DNA from: Bin95 sp965220855
Lineage (GTDB): Bacteria; Pseudomonadota; Alphaproteobacteria; Bin95
Reading direction: 5' to 3'
Length of the DNA: 64,000 bases
Assembly (NCBI GenBank): GCA_965220855.1
Contig: CBDCQY010000001.1
Coordinates: 744,001 to 808,000, forward strand
Part shown: positions 9,753-18,365 of the stretch, in pieces
Layout: every line of letters starts with the position of its first letter
Position numbering within the stretch: the first letter of the stretch is position 1
Program-made: the position numbers and the translations under genes
Notes under the pieces: model-generated
Told to the model about the DNA's origin: nothing
Databases searched by the model: none
What the model saw: the letters and a program-made list of their open reading frames with translations, nothing else

Positions 9753-10253
9753 ATGTGGGCGCGCCTCGACCGGAGCGTGCGGGCGGCGGCGCCGGCAGCC
9801 AGCATCGCGGCGCTGCTGCTGGTCTCGCTGGCCCCCTGGATCGGCGACCGCGCGGCGCCGATGCTCGGGCTGGCGGCGGTCTATTACTGGGCCGGGCGGC
9901 GGCCGGACCTCGCGCCGGCGCCGTTCGTCTTCCTGGCGGGGCTCACCCATGACAGCATCGCCGACCTGCCCTTCGGCCTGATGGCGCTGGTCTATCTGTT
10001 CGTGCTCTGGGCGGGCCGCAACCAGCGCTTCCTGGTCGTGCGCCAACCCTCGCTGTCCGGCTGGGCCGCGTTCGCGGCGGTGGCCGCCGCCGCGACGGCG
10101 CTCGCCTGGGCGGGCGTGTCGCTCTATTACGGCGCGGCCATGGCGGTCGGCCCGCCGGGCGTCGTGCTGCTGCTGACGGTGCTGGCCTGGCCGGCGGTGG
10201 CCGGCCTGCTGGCGCTGCTGGACTTCCTGACCCTGCGGCGGGCCGACGGATGA
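9753..10253 (+). CDS. mreD: Rod shape-determining protein MreD
   Basis: A 166-residue polytopic membrane protein with about five predicted helices. The family segment around FLAGLTHDSIADLPFGLMAL (about residues 60-80) is a good MreD marker. It belongs to the elongasome and helps connect MreC with PBP2/RodA. The ATG follows the mreC stop with no gap and its stop overlaps the mrdA start by four bases, so the five genes are tightly coupled. MreD is poorly conserved, but context makes the call secure. Confidence 0.92.
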   Translation: MWARLDRSVRAAAPAASIAALLLVSLAPWIGDRAAPMLGLAAVYYWAGRRPDLAPAPFVFLAGLTHDSIADLPFGLMALVYLFVLWAGRNQRFLVVRQPSLSGWAAFAAVAAAATALAWAGVSLYYGAAMAVGPPGVVLLLTVLAWPAVAGLLALLDFLTLRRADG

Positions 10254-12061
10254 CGGGCGGGCGCGGCAGGCGCGATACCTTCCGGCGCCGGGCGTTGCTG
10301 CTGGGCGCGGCGAAGCTCGGCCTGTTCGGCGTGCTGGCGGGGCGCCTGACTCAGCTGCAGGTGCTGGAGGGCGAGCGCTATACGCGCCGCGCCGAGGACA
10401 ACCGCACCGCGGAGCGCCTGCTGGCGCCCGAACGCGGCGAGATCCTCGACCGGCGCGGCCGGCCGCTGGCGCATAATCGCGAAATCTACCGCCTGCTGCT
10501 GGTGCCCGAGGAGGTCGGGCCGCTGGACGAGGCGCTGGACGACATCGCCCGGCTGGCGCCGCTCGATCCGCTGGCGCGCGAGCGAGTGCTGAAGCAGGCC
10601 GGCAAGCAGCCGGCCTTCGAGCCGGTGGTGGTGCTGGACGGCGTCTCCTGGCGGGAGATGGCCCGGCTCTCGGTGGCGATCGCCGACCGCAAGGGCCTGT
10701 TCATCCGCGCCGCGCGGCGGCGGGTCTATCCGCTGGGCGCCGCCGCCGCCCATACCATCGGCTATGTCGGGCGGGTCTCGGAGCGCGATCTCCAGCGCGC
10801 CAGCGCCGTTCCCATGCTGCGCCTGCCCGATGTGCGGATCGGCAAGACCGGCATCGAGCGCACCCAGGACGCCTTGCTGCGCGGCGCCGCCGGCGCGCGC
10901 CTGATCGAGATCACCTCCGCCGGCCGCCAGCGCCGCGAGCTCGGTCGCGAGGAGGGCGCCGCCGGCAGGACGGTCGGCCTCACGCTCGACGCCGACCTGC
11001 AGCGCCTCGCAGCCGGGCTGTTCGGCGAGGAAACCGGCGCGGCGGTGCTGATGGATGTCGATACCGGCGGCGTGCTCGCGATCGCGTCGGCGCCGAGCTT
11101 CGATCCGGGCCTCTTCCATGACGGCATCGCCCGCCGGCGGGACTGGCGCGCGCTCGCCGACCATGCGCTGCATCCGCTGCACAATCGCGCGATCTCCGGC
11201 CAGTATGCGCCGGGCTCCACCTTCAAGATGGTGGTGGCGTTGGCGGCGCTCGACGCCGGGCTGGTCTCGGCCGACCAGCGCTTCTTCTGCAATGGCAAGC
11301 ATGAGCTCGGCACCGGGCTGTTCCATTGCTGGCGGCGCGGCGGCCATGGCCATGTCGATCTGCGCCGGGCGCTGGAGCGCTCCTGCGACGTCTATTTCTA
11401 CGAGCTGGCGCAGCGCCTCGGCATCGACCGGATCGCCGCCATGGCCGAGCGGCTGGGCTTCGGCCGGCAGACCGGCATCGAACTGCCGGACGAGCGGGGC
11501 GGCCTGATCCCGACCCGGGCCTGGAAACGCCAGCGGCTGGACCGGCCCTGGCAGGCCGGCGAGACGCTGATCGCCGGCATCGGCCAGGGCTATGTGCTGG
11601 CGACGCCCCTGCAGCTCGCCACCATGACCGCCCGCGTGGTGAATGGCGGGCGCGCGGTCAGCCCGAGGCTGCTCCGGGACGGCGGCGGCGAGTCGCTCGG
11701 CCTCGCGCGACGGCATCTGGACCTGGTCTGCGACGGCATGGCGGCGGTGACCGGCTCTGAGCGCGGCACGGCCTGGGCGGCGCGCATCGAGGAAGCCGGC
11801 TTCGAGATGGCCGGCAAGACCGGCACCTCCCAGGTGCGGCGCATTTCCGCCGCCGAGCGCCGCAGCGGGGTGATCAAGAACGAAGACCTGCCGCGCGAGG
11901 AGCGCGACCATGCGCTGTTCGTCGGCTATGCGCCGGTGAAGCGCCCGCGCTTCGCCGTGGCGGTGATCGTCGAGCATGGCGGCAGCGGTTCGACGGCGGC
12001 CGCGCCGCGCGCCCGCGACCTGCTGCTCGCCGCCCAGAAGGCGGAGGCCCGCGCCTCGTGA
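10250..12061 (+). CDS. mrdA: Penicillin-binding protein 2 (peptidoglycan DD-transpeptidase)
   Basis: The class B PBP that crosslinks peptidoglycan during side-wall elongation. The 603-residue protein has a short cytoplasmic N-terminus, one membrane anchor (about 15-35), the pedestal domain (ERGEILDRRGRPLA) and the transpeptidase domain. The catalytic Ser323-x-x-Lys326 lies in APGSTFKM; the second motif is SCD in RSCDVYFYELA, as usual for PBP2; KTGTSQ begins at about residue 523. It works with the RodA glycosyltransferase encoded next. The ATG overlaps the mreD stop and its TGA overlaps the rodA GTG start. Confidence 0.97.
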   Translation: MTGGRGRRDTFRRRALLLGAAKLGLFGVLAGRLTQLQVLEGERYTRRAEDNRTAERLLAPERGEILDRRGRPLAHNREIYRLLLVPEEVGPLDEALDDIARLAPLDPLARERVLKQAGKQPAFEPVVVLDGVSWREMARLSVAIADRKGLFIRAARRRVYPLGAAAAHTIGYVGRVSERDLQRASAVPMLRLPDVRIGKTGIERTQDALLRGAAGARLIEITSAGRQRRELGREEGAAGRTVGLTLDADLQRLAAGLFGEETGAAVLMDVDTGGVLAIASAPSFDPGLFHDGIARRRDWRALADHALHPLHNRAISGQYAPGSTFKMVVALAALDAGLVSADQRFFCNGKHELGTGLFHCWRRGGHGHVDLRRALERSCDVYFYELAQRLGIDRIAAMAERLGFGRQTGIELPDERGGLIPTRAWKRQRLDRPWQAGETLIAGIGQGYVLATPLQLATMTARVVNGGRAVSPRLLRDGGGESLGLARRHLDLVCDGMAAVTGSERGTAWAARIEEAGFEMAGKTGTSQVRRISAAERRSGVIKNEDLPREERDHALFVGYAPVKRPRFAVAVIVEHGGSGSTAAAPRARDLLLAAQKAEARAS

Positions 12062-13233
12062 AGATCTGGGAGACCCGCAGCCCCGGACTCGGCGTCGGCC
12101 GCCTGCTGCTGCGCGTCGATTGGGTGCTGGTGGTGCTGCTGACGCTCGCGACCGCGATCGGCTGCGCCATGCTCTATTCCGCCGCCGGGGGCAGTTTCCA
12201 CCCCTGGGCGGCCCCGCATGCGCTGCGTTTCGCCGCCGGGCTGCCGGTCATGCTGGCGCTGGCGCTGATCGACATCCGGCTTTGGCTGCGCTTCGCCTAT
12301 ATATTCTACGCGCTCGCGCTGCTGCTGGTCCTGGGCGTGGAGCTGATGGGCCATGTCGGCATGGGCGCCCGGCGCTGGCTCCAGCTCGGGCCGCTCTCCA
12401 TCCAGCCCTCCGAGGTCATGAAGATCGCGCTGGTGCTGGCGCTGGCGCGCCACTTTCAGATGCGGGACGAGACCGAGGCCAATCGCTGGACGTCGCTCTT
12501 GCTGGCGGTCGGGCTGATCGCCGCCCCCATGCTGTTGGTCGCGCGCCAGCCGGACCTCGGCACGGCGCTGATGATCGCCGCCGCCGGCGTGGTGCTGATG
12601 TTTCTCGGCGGCGTGGCGCTCCGGGTGTTCCTGCTGGCCGGCCTGGCGGTAGGCGCGCTGGCCCCGGCGGTCTGGCTTCGGCTGGCGGACTATCAGCGCG
12701 ACCGGGTGCTCACCTTCCTCGATCCCGGCCGCGACCTGATGGGCGCGGGCTATCACGGCTTTCAGTCCAGGATCGGCATCGGCTCCGGGCGCGAGTTCGG
12801 CAAGGGCTATCTGGAGGGCACGCAGAGCCATCTGGGCTTCCTGCCCGAAAGCCACACCGATTTCATCTTCGCCGTCATCTCGGAGGAGTTCGGGCTGGCC
12901 GGCGGCCTGTTCGTGCTCGCGCTCTATCTCGTCATTCTGGGCTACGGTTTCGCCATCGGGCTTTCGGCCAGAAGCGTCTTCGCGCGCCTGCTGGCGCTCG
13001 GCGTCGCCTTCACCTTTTTCCTCTCTGTATTCGTCAATATCGCCATGGTGGCCGGCATGGTGCCGGTGGTGGGCGTGCCGCTGCCCTTCATCTCCTATGG
13101 CGGCTCGGCGATGCTGACCTTGCAGATCGGCTTCGGCCTGATGCTGTCGGCGCGGGTCTACCGCGACCGGGAGCTCGAGCCGGAAGCCAACGGCCGGGAA
13201 CGGGCGCCCGGATGGATCGCGGCCAGGCGCTGA
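12058..13233 (+). CDS. rodA: Rod shape-determining protein RodA (SEDS peptidoglycan glycosyltransferase)
   Basis: A 391-residue SEDS polymerase with about ten membrane helices that extends glycan strands from lipid II, paired with PBP2. Family signatures include GMGARRWLQLGPLSIQPSE, ARQPDLGTALM, the long extracellular-loop motif YHGFQSRIGIGSG, and the C-terminal VVGVPLPFISYGGSAML. The start is GTG 12058, overlapping the mrdA stop (GTGA). The C-terminal tail overlaps by 76 bases the end of a convergent methyltransferase gene on the minus strand. Confidence 0.97.
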   Translation: MKIWETRSPGLGVGRLLLRVDWVLVVLLTLATAIGCAMLYSAAGGSFHPWAAPHALRFAAGLPVMLALALIDIRLWLRFAYIFYALALLLVLGVELMGHVGMGARRWLQLGPLSIQPSEVMKIALVLALARHFQMRDETEANRWTSLLLAVGLIAAPMLLVARQPDLGTALMIAAAGVVLMFLGGVALRVFLLAGLAVGALAPAVWLRLADYQRDRVLTFLDPGRDLMGAGYHGFQSRIGIGSGREFGKGYLEGTQSHLGFLPESHTDFIFAVISEEFGLAGGLFVLALYLVILGYGFAIGLSARSVFARLLALGVAFTFFLSVFVNIAMVAGMVPVVGVPLPFISYGGSAMLTLQIGFGLMLSARVYRDRELEPEANGRERAPGWIAARR

Positions 13234-13682
13234 ACCATCTTCGGCCCCTCGACGCGCCCATGCTCGTAGCCCAGCACGACCAGGCGCCCCTCGACCGCGC
13301 GCAGCAGCTCGCCCGGGCGGAGCAGGAAGTCGGGATTGCGCGGACACCCGAAGGCCTGCTGGCCCTCGGCGAAGGTCTCGTAGAGCAGCAGGCCGCCCGC
13401 CCCGACCAACGAGACGATCTCGGGCAGGCGCGGGCGGTGCAGATAGTTGACCACCACCACGACGCCGAAGCGCCGGTCGGCGAACGGCCAGGGGCCGCCA
13501 TCCTCCAGGTCCCAGGCGAGGCCGCCCTCGAGGCGGGAGACGTCCCGGTCCACGGCCAGCACCGGATGGCCGCGCCGGGCGAAATAGCGCGCATGGCGCC
13601 CGCCCCCGGCGGCCAGGTCCAGCACCGGCGAGGCCGGCGGCGCCAGATCGGCGAAGCGTTCGATCCAGGGAGAGACTGGCAT
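13158..13682 (-). CDS. Class I SAM-dependent methyltransferase (TehB/UbiE-like)
   Basis: A 174-residue protein whose N-terminal half has the SAM-binding motif I VLDLAAGGGRHARYFA (about residues 20-35) and acidic loop LAVDRD, followed by a post-motif region VVVVNYLHRP. The layout resembles small TehB-like methyltransferases; the acceptor is unknown. Its 3' end overlaps the end of rodA tail-to-tail by 76 bases, so the last ~25 residues (Arg/Ser-rich) are of doubtful importance. It is divergent from the DUF1178 gene, with starts only about 30 bases apart. Confidence 0.8.
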   Translation of the reverse strand: MPVSPWIERFADLAPPASPVLDLAAGGGRHARYFARRGHPVLAVDRDVSRLEGGLAWDLEDGGPWPFADRRFGVVVVVNYLHRPRLPEIVSLVGAGGLLLYETFAEGQQAFGCPRNPDFLLRPGELLRAVEGRLVVLGYEHGRVEGPKMVQRLAAIHPGARSRPLASGSSSRSR

Positions 13683-13711
13683 CGGCCCGCCCGTTGCACT
13701 ATATCGCCAGC

Positions 13712-14116
13712 ATGATCGTCTATCGGCTGACCTGCAAGCGCGAGCACGAGTTCGAGGCCTGGTTTCGCGACAGCGCGGCCTGCGACGCGCAGATCGCGGA
13801 AGGCCAGGTCGTCTGTCCGCATTGCGGCGACGCGCGCGTGCAGAAGAGCCTGATGGCCCCCAATGTCGCGCCGAAGCCCGCCGAGGACGGCCCGGCCCGG
13901 CGACACCGGGCCATGCTGCAGGCGCTCCGCCGGCATGTCGAAGAGAATTGCGACTATGTGGGCCCGCGCTTCGCCGAGGAGGCGCGGCGCATCCATTATG
14001 GCGAGACCGACCCGCACGGCATCTATGGCGAGACCACGCCGGACGAGGCCGAGGCGCTCGCCGACGAGGGGGTCGAGTTCGGGCGCATCCCCTGGGCGCC
14101 GCGCTTCGACGGCTGA
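13712..14116 (+). CDS. DUF1178 family protein
   Basis: A 134-residue protein that matches the DUF1178 pattern common in alpha- and betaproteobacteria. The start MIVYRLTCKREHEFEAWF is followed by a CxxC pair (VCPHCG), suggesting a zinc-ribbon-like N-terminus, then a helical middle and the conserved tail RIHYGETDPHGIYGETT...EGVEFGRIPW. No biochemical role is established for the family that I know of. ATG 13712 is preferred over an in-frame ATG six codons upstream because homologues begin at MIxYxL. The neighbours (methyltransferase, pmbA) do not suggest a pathway. Confidence 0.88.
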   Translation: MIVYRLTCKREHEFEAWFRDSAACDAQIAEGQVVCPHCGDARVQKSLMAPNVAPKPAEDGPARRHRAMLQALRRHVEENCDYVGPRFAEEARRIHYGETDPHGIYGETTPDEAEALADEGVEFGRIPWAPRFDG

Positions 14117-14122
14117 TCCCCG

Positions 14123-15460
14123 CTACCGGCCGGCGACCGTCATGGCGTCGATGCGCAGCGTCGGGGCGTTGACGCTGGCGAGGAAGGCGAGATCGTCGGC
14201 GGCGTCGAGGCCCAGCAGCATGGCGCGCAGCTCGCCGGCGATGGTGATCTCGCTCACCGGCTCGGCGATCTCGCCGCCCCGGATGGCGAAGCCGGCCGCC
14301 CCCTGGCTGTAGCGCCCGGCGACCAGATCGACGCCGTGGCCCATAAGCGTGGTGACCAGCAGGCCGGTCTCGATCTCGCCGATCAGCGCCTCGGGCGAAC
14401 GGGTCCCCGGCAGCAGATGGAGATTGGAGGCCGAGGGGGAGGGCGCGCCGCCGGCGCTCCGCCCGGCGCTGCCGGTGGACGCCAGGCCCAGCTGGCGCGC
14501 GCTGCGCAGGTCCAGCAGCCAGGAGCTGAGCATCCCGTCCTCGACCAGCAACCGGCGGCCGCCGGCCAGGCCCTCGGCGTCGAAGGGCCTGGAGGCGAGG
14601 CCGCGCCGGAGGTGGGGGTCATCGACGAGCGTCATGCCGGCCTTCAGCACCGCCTCGCCCATGGCGTCCTTCAGGAAGCTGGTGCCGCGCGCCACCGCCG
14701 CGCCGTTGAGCGCGCCGGCGAGCGCGCCGATCAGCCGTCCGGCCAGGCGGCGCTCGAAGACCACCGGCATGGCGGCGGTGGCGGGCTTGACCGCGCCGAG
14801 GCGCGCGACCGCGCGCTCGCCCGCCCGCCTGCCGATCTCGGCCGGCGCCTCCAGGTCCTCGGCATGGACCGCCTGCGTCCAGTCGGCGCCGGTCTCCATG
14901 GCGGTGCCCTCGCCGGCCAGCACCGAGGCCGAGAGGCCGCGGCCGGAACGGCGATAGCCGCTGGCGAAGCCGTTGCTGGAGGCGAGCGCGAGGCGCGTCT
15001 CGCTCCAGCCCGCGCCCGCGCCGCCGGAATTGGTGACGCCCGCAACGGCCAGTGCGGCGGCTTCGGCCTCCGAGGCCTGGCGGACCAGCTCTTCCGATGC
15101 GGGCGGGGCGGCGTCCAGCAGGTCGAGCTCGGGCGCGCCGCCGGCCAGCTGCTCCGGCTCCGCCAGCCCGGCATGAGGGTCTTCCGGCTGGGCGCGCGCC
15201 ATGGCGAGCGCGCGCTCGATCAGCGCCGCCGCGGTCTCCGCCTGCCGGTCGGCGGTGGCGACCACCGCCTGGCGGCGCCCGACCAGCACGCGCAGGCCGG
15301 TCTTGCGCGTCTCCGAGCGCTCGAGATGCTCGATAGCGCCGAGCCGCACCGAGGCCTCCAGCGAGCGGCTGTCGATATCGACCGCATCGGCCGCGTCGGC
15401 GCCGGCGGCGCGCGCTGCGCGCACCAGATCGCCCAGAAAGTCGAGAACATCCTCCGCCAT
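14123..15460 (-). CDS. pmbA: Metalloprotease-related protein PmbA/TldE
   Basis: A 445-residue TldD/PmbA-family protein. In known systems TldD and TldE form a heterodimeric metalloprotease that trims peptides such as microcin B17 precursor and degrades CcdA; PmbA/TldE is the partner without the metal site. Recognisable parts are the N-terminal SLEASVRLGAIEHLERSE, the central SGRGLSASVLAGEG, and the C-terminal TLMGHGVDLVAGRYSQGAAGFAIRGGEI. No HExxxH motif is visible, which agrees with TldE rather than TldD. No tldD is in this window. It ends convergently with the DUF1178 gene, six bases away. Confidence 0.9.
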   Translation of the reverse strand: MAEDVLDFLGDLVRAARAAGADAADAVDIDSRSLEASVRLGAIEHLERSETRKTGLRVLVGRRQAVVATADRQAETAAALIERALAMARAQPEDPHAGLAEPEQLAGGAPELDLLDAAPPASEELVRQASEAEAAALAVAGVTNSGGAGAGWSETRLALASSNGFASGYRRSGRGLSASVLAGEGTAMETGADWTQAVHAEDLEAPAEIGRRAGERAVARLGAVKPATAAMPVVFERRLAGRLIGALAGALNGAAVARGTSFLKDAMGEAVLKAGMTLVDDPHLRRGLASRPFDAEGLAGGRRLLVEDGMLSSWLLDLRSARQLGLASTGSAGRSAGGAPSPSASNLHLLPGTRSPEALIGEIETGLLVTTLMGHGVDLVAGRYSQGAAGFAIRGGEIAEPVSEITIAGELRAMLLGLDAADDLAFLASVNAPTLRIDAMTVAGR

Positions 15461-15558
15461 GCCCGCAGCATAGCCGGCCTCTCGCCGGTTCGACAGCGGG
15501 GCGCCTTGATGCTAGAGAGCGCGGCGGCGTCGTTGATCGTCCCGGAGGCCTTCTGCCC

Positions 15559-16062
15559 ATGCTGCTGCGGCTCATCTTTGCGCTCATCCTCGCCCTTGCG
15601 CCGCAACTGGCCGCGGCTCAGATCGACGAGGGCCGGCAGTCGGGCGACTGGACAGAAGGCTGCGTCGATCGCTCCCAGGGCAAGGATCCGGAGAAGAAGC
15701 GCTGCTTCATCTTCCAGCGCCTCTATCTGGAGGGCGCCAAGGAGCCCGCCGCCACGATCGCCGTCGGCCGACCCGAGGCCGACCGGCCGCTGGTGGCGGC
15801 GCTGACGGTGCCGCTCGGCGTTCATCTGCCGGCGGGGCTGACGGTCTGGGTCGAGGGCGATAAGGAGGCGACCCGGCGCGTGGCGCTGCTGTTCTGCCTG
15901 CGCAATGGCTGCGAGGCGGACATGCGCATGGACAGGGTGATGCTGGCCGCGTTCAAGAAGCATCTCTCCGGCGTGCTCTCCTTCCGCATGGTCAACGGCC
16001 ATCAGGTGGGGCTGCCGATCTCGCTCAAGGGCTTCACGCGCGCACTCGGCTTCATCGAGTGA
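15559..16062 (+). CDS. Invasion-associated locus B (IalB) family protein
   Basis: A 167-residue exported protein: residues 1-21 form a signal peptide (hydrophobic core, cleavage after ALAAAQ-like AAA-Q). The mature part has the IalB pattern GDWTEGC..., KKRCFIFQ, a VPLGVHLPAGLTVWV strand, a CxxxGC pair (CLRNGCEA) and a closing GFTRAL. In Bartonella IalB aids erythrocyte invasion, but the family is widespread in free-living Alphaproteobacteria where its role is unclear. The four cysteines likely form disulfides in the periplasm. The stop overlaps the GTG start of dcd and lies inside the 24-bp tandem repeat described separately. Confidence 0.88.
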   Translation: MLLRLIFALILALAPQLAAAQIDEGRQSGDWTEGCVDRSQGKDPEKKRCFIFQRLYLEGAKEPAATIAVGRPEADRPLVAALTVPLGVHLPAGLTVWVEGDKEATRRVALLFCLRNGCEADMRMDRVMLAAFKKHLSGVLSFRMVNGHQVGLPISLKGFTRALGFIE

Positions 16063-16148
16063 CGGCCGTCACCGGCCATCGAGCGGCGGCCGTTACCGGC
16101 CATCGAGCGGCGGCCGTTACCGGCCATCGAGTGGCGGCCGCCGCCGGC
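16053..16148 (+). repeat. Four tandem 24-bp units spanning the ialB/dcd junction
   Basis: Units lie at 16053-16076, 16077-16100, 16101-16124 and 16125-16148. Each begins CATCGAG and ends ACCGGC or GCCGGC. Units 2 and 3 are identical; unit 1 differs from them at three bases and unit 4 at three. Unit 1 holds the ialB stop overlapping a GTG; unit 4 holds a second in-frame GTG. Because 24 is a multiple of three, each unit adds eight codons (roughly AAVTGHR plus one) to the dcd N-terminus without shifting frame. Confidence 0.95.
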
Positions 16149-17252
16149 ATCCTGCCCTCGCAACTGCTGCGCAAGGCCGCCAGGGAAGGCGCGATCTCCG
16201 CCTGCCGGGACATCGCGGAGGACCAGTATCAGCCGGCGAGCCTCGATCTGCGCCTCGGGCGGCGGGCCTGGCGGGTGCGGGCGAGCTTCCTGCCGGGGCC
16301 GGGCGCGCCGGTCGCGGCGCGCATCGACCGCCACGCCATGCACGAGATCGACCTTGCCGGCGGCGCGGTGCTGGAGCGCGGCTGCGTCTATGTGGCCGAA
16401 CTGATGGAGCGGGTTGCGCTCGACGCGCAGACGGCCGCCATCGCCAATCCCAAGAGTTCGACCGGGCGGCTCGACGTGTTCGCGCGCCTGATCGCGGACG
16501 GCGTGCCGGAGTTCGACCGGCTGCCGGCGGGCTACGCCGGAGGGCTCTATGTCGAACTGGCGCCGCGCACCTTCTCGATCCGGGTGCGGCAGGGGGCGCG
16601 CCTGGCGCAGTTGCGCCTGCGGCAGGGCGCGCAGGCGGGCGACGACCCGGCGCTGCGCGACCTGCACGCCCGCGACGCGCTGGTCGATCGCGAGGCGGTG
16701 ATCGACGACGGGCTGGTGCTCACCGTGGACACGCAAGGCCAGGGCGGCGTGATCGCCTGGAAGGCGCGCCCCCACGCCGGCCTGGTCGATGTGGAGCGCA
16801 TCGGCCATTACGACCCGGAGGAGTTCTGGGAGCCGGTGGCCGCCCGTCCCGGCCGCGGCATCGTGCTCAACCCGGACGATTTCTACATCCTGGCCTCGCG
16901 CGAGACCGTCGCCGTGCCGCCGGACCATGCGGCGGAGATGCGACCCTACGACACCCGCGTCGGCGAGTTCCGGGTGCATTACGCCGGCTTTTTCGATCCG
17001 GGCTTCGGCTATGGCGCCGGCAGCCGGGCGGTGCTAGAGGTGCGCGCCCACGATGTGCCGTTTGCGGTGGAGCACGGCCAGGCGGTCGGGCGGCTGGTCT
17101 ATGAGCCGCTGCTGGCCGCCCCCGACAAGCTCTACGGCGCCGGCATCGGCTCCACCTACCAGGCCCAGGGCCTCCGCCTCGGCAAACAGTTCCGCCCCCC
17201 GACGACCTTGGCGACCTCAACCGCTGGATCGACACCTTCGCCGATGAGTTGA
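16059..17252 (+). CDS. dcd: 2'-Deoxycytidine 5'-triphosphate deaminase (long alphaproteobacterial type), probable C-terminal frameshift
   Basis: Deaminates dCTP to dUTP for thymidylate synthesis. The protein has two dUTPase-like halves as in the ~365-residue alphaproteobacterial form; GILPSQ opens the conserved part, NPKSSTGRLDVF carries the active-site SSTGR, and YQAQGLRLGKQFR closes it. As read from GTG 16059 it has 397 residues, the first 24 encoded by tandem repeats. GTG 16131 would give a family-like start (VAAAAGILPSQ). After QFRP the frame passes a run of six C (17195-17200) and ends in an unconvincing Thr/Ser-rich tail. One extra C would instead read PPDDLGDLNRWIDTFADELN and stop at 17302, which looks more protein-like. 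This is either a sequencing error or a real frameshift. Confidence 0.88.
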   Translation: MTAVTGHRAAAVTGHRAAAVTGHRVAAAAGILPSQLLRKAAREGAISACRDIAEDQYQPASLDLRLGRRAWRVRASFLPGPGAPVAARIDRHAMHEIDLAGGAVLERGCVYVAELMERVALDAQTAAIANPKSSTGRLDVFARLIADGVPEFDRLPAGYAGGLYVELAPRTFSIRVRQGARLAQLRLRQGAQAGDDPALRDLHARDALVDREAVIDDGLVLTVDTQGQGGVIAWKARPHAGLVDVERIGHYDPEEFWEPVAARPGRGIVLNPDDFYILASRETVAVPPDHAAEMRPYDTRVGEFRVHYAGFFDPGFGYGAGSRAVLEVRAHDVPFAVEHGQAVGRLVYEPLLAAPDKLYGAGIGSTYQAQGLRLGKQFRPPTTLATSTAGSTPSPMS

Positions 17253-17468
17253 ACACTTGGAGACTCCGTCAAAACCCTGGAGGAAAGACCTCGCTCGAAT
17301 AGCTTGCCTCCCGGACAGCCCAAGAGACTTCCAACCGTCCCATAACTCATGGACGAGGACGGGAGGGTGACGGCGGGCGGTGAAAGGATGCAGAATGGCG
17401 TTGTCGAAGCGGAAGGCGCGGTGAGGGCTGCGGCAAGCGGCGGTCCGGTCGCGAAACTGGGGGGAGGC

Positions 17469-18251
17469 ATGTCTTACGAAGGCCGGACCGTCATCGTGAC
17501 GGGTGCGGGCACAGGCGTCGGCGCGGCGGCGGCGCTGCAGCTCGCCGGCGGCGGGGCGCGGGTGATCGTGAATTATTCGCGCAGCCGCGACGAGGCCGAA
17601 TCGGTGGCGGCCGCCTGCCGGGAAGCCGGCGGCGAGGCGGCCGCGGCGCAGGGCGATGTGGCGAGCGAGGCGGATTGCCGGCGCCTGGCGGAGGAGGCGC
17701 TCTCGCGCTGGGGGCGGATCGACGGGCTGATCAACAGCGCCGGCACCACCGTCTTCCGGCCGGGCGACGATTTCGACACGCTCTCCCCGGAAGACTTCCA
17801 GCGCATCTACAGCGTCAATGTGGTCGGCGCCTTCCTGATGACCCGCGCGGTGACCGCGGCGATGAAGGCCCAGGGGCGCGGCAGCGTCGTCAACATCTCC
17901 TCGATCGCCGGCGTGATGGGCGTCGGTAGCTCCATCGCCTATGCGGCCTCCAAGGGGGCGCTCAACACGCTCACGCTCTCGCTCGCCCGCACGCTCGCGC
18001 CCGAGATTCGCGTGAATACGGTCGCGCCCGGCTTCATCACCGGGCGCTGGTGGCGGGAGAAGATGGGCGAGGGCTACGACCGCATGGTAGCCGGCACCGA
18101 GGCGGCGACGCCGCTGAAGCGCGCCGGCACGCCGGAGGATATGGCGTCGGCCGCCGTCTGGCTGCTCACGGGCGATGTCAACATCACCGGCGAAATCCTG
18201 ATCTCGGACGCCGGCATGCATCTGGGCGGCGCGCCGCTCAAGGCGCGCTGA
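17469..18251 (+). CDS. SDR-family oxidoreductase (FabG-like)
   Basis: A 260-residue classical short-chain dehydrogenase. The NAD(P) motif TGAGTGVG is at residues 11-18, NSAG follows in the middle, the catalytic Ser lies in NISSIAG, and Tyr158-x-x-x-Lys162 is in AYAASKGA. INYSRSR after beta-2 suggests NADP preference (Arg near the 2'-phosphate), an inference only. Start ATG 17469 has an excellent ribosome site (GGGGGGAGG) five bases ahead; the open frame upstream to 17349 looks non-coding. The substrate is unknown. It is followed by an LDH2-type dehydrogenase 114 bases downstream. Confidence 0.9.
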   Translation: MSYEGRTVIVTGAGTGVGAAAALQLAGGGARVIVNYSRSRDEAESVAAACREAGGEAAAAQGDVASEADCRRLAEEALSRWGRIDGLINSAGTTVFRPGDDFDTLSPEDFQRIYSVNVVGAFLMTRAVTAAMKAQGRGSVVNISSIAGVMGVGSSIAYAASKGALNTLTLSLARTLAPEIRVNTVAPGFITGRWWREKMGEGYDRMVAGTEAATPLKRAGTPEDMASAAVWLLTGDVNITGEILISDAGMHLGGAPLKAR

Positions 18252-18307
18252 GTGGAGCCGCGCTGACCGGTTGCGGGTTTCGCCGCCGGCCGTGATGCTG
18301 GAATTCA

Positions 18308-18323
18308 TCGCTCCCGTGAGCGA
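18308..18323. repeat. Short inverted repeat between the SDR and LDH2-type genes
   Basis: TCGCTC (18308-18313) and GAGCGA (18318-18323) flank a four-base loop. No T-run follows, so a terminator is doubtful; it may be an operator or mRNA hairpin about 40 bases before the next ATG. The rest of the 18252-18365 gap shows a GAGGAG ribosome site and no clear promoter. Confidence 0.4.
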
Positions 18324-18365
18324 CAATTTCCCCTTTCCCACCCCGCGATGCGAGGAGATGCGTTT

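Noticed and set aside
16059..16148. Tandem repeat considered as a CRISPR or integration site
   Set aside because: Units are contiguous with no spacers, there are only four, they are in frame with coding sequence, and no cas or integrase gene is present.
17253..17468. Gap after dcd examined for an extra small gene
   Set aside because: The only coding-like stretch is the frame-shifted continuation of dcd to 17302. The remainder shows no start with a ribosome site other than that of the SDR.
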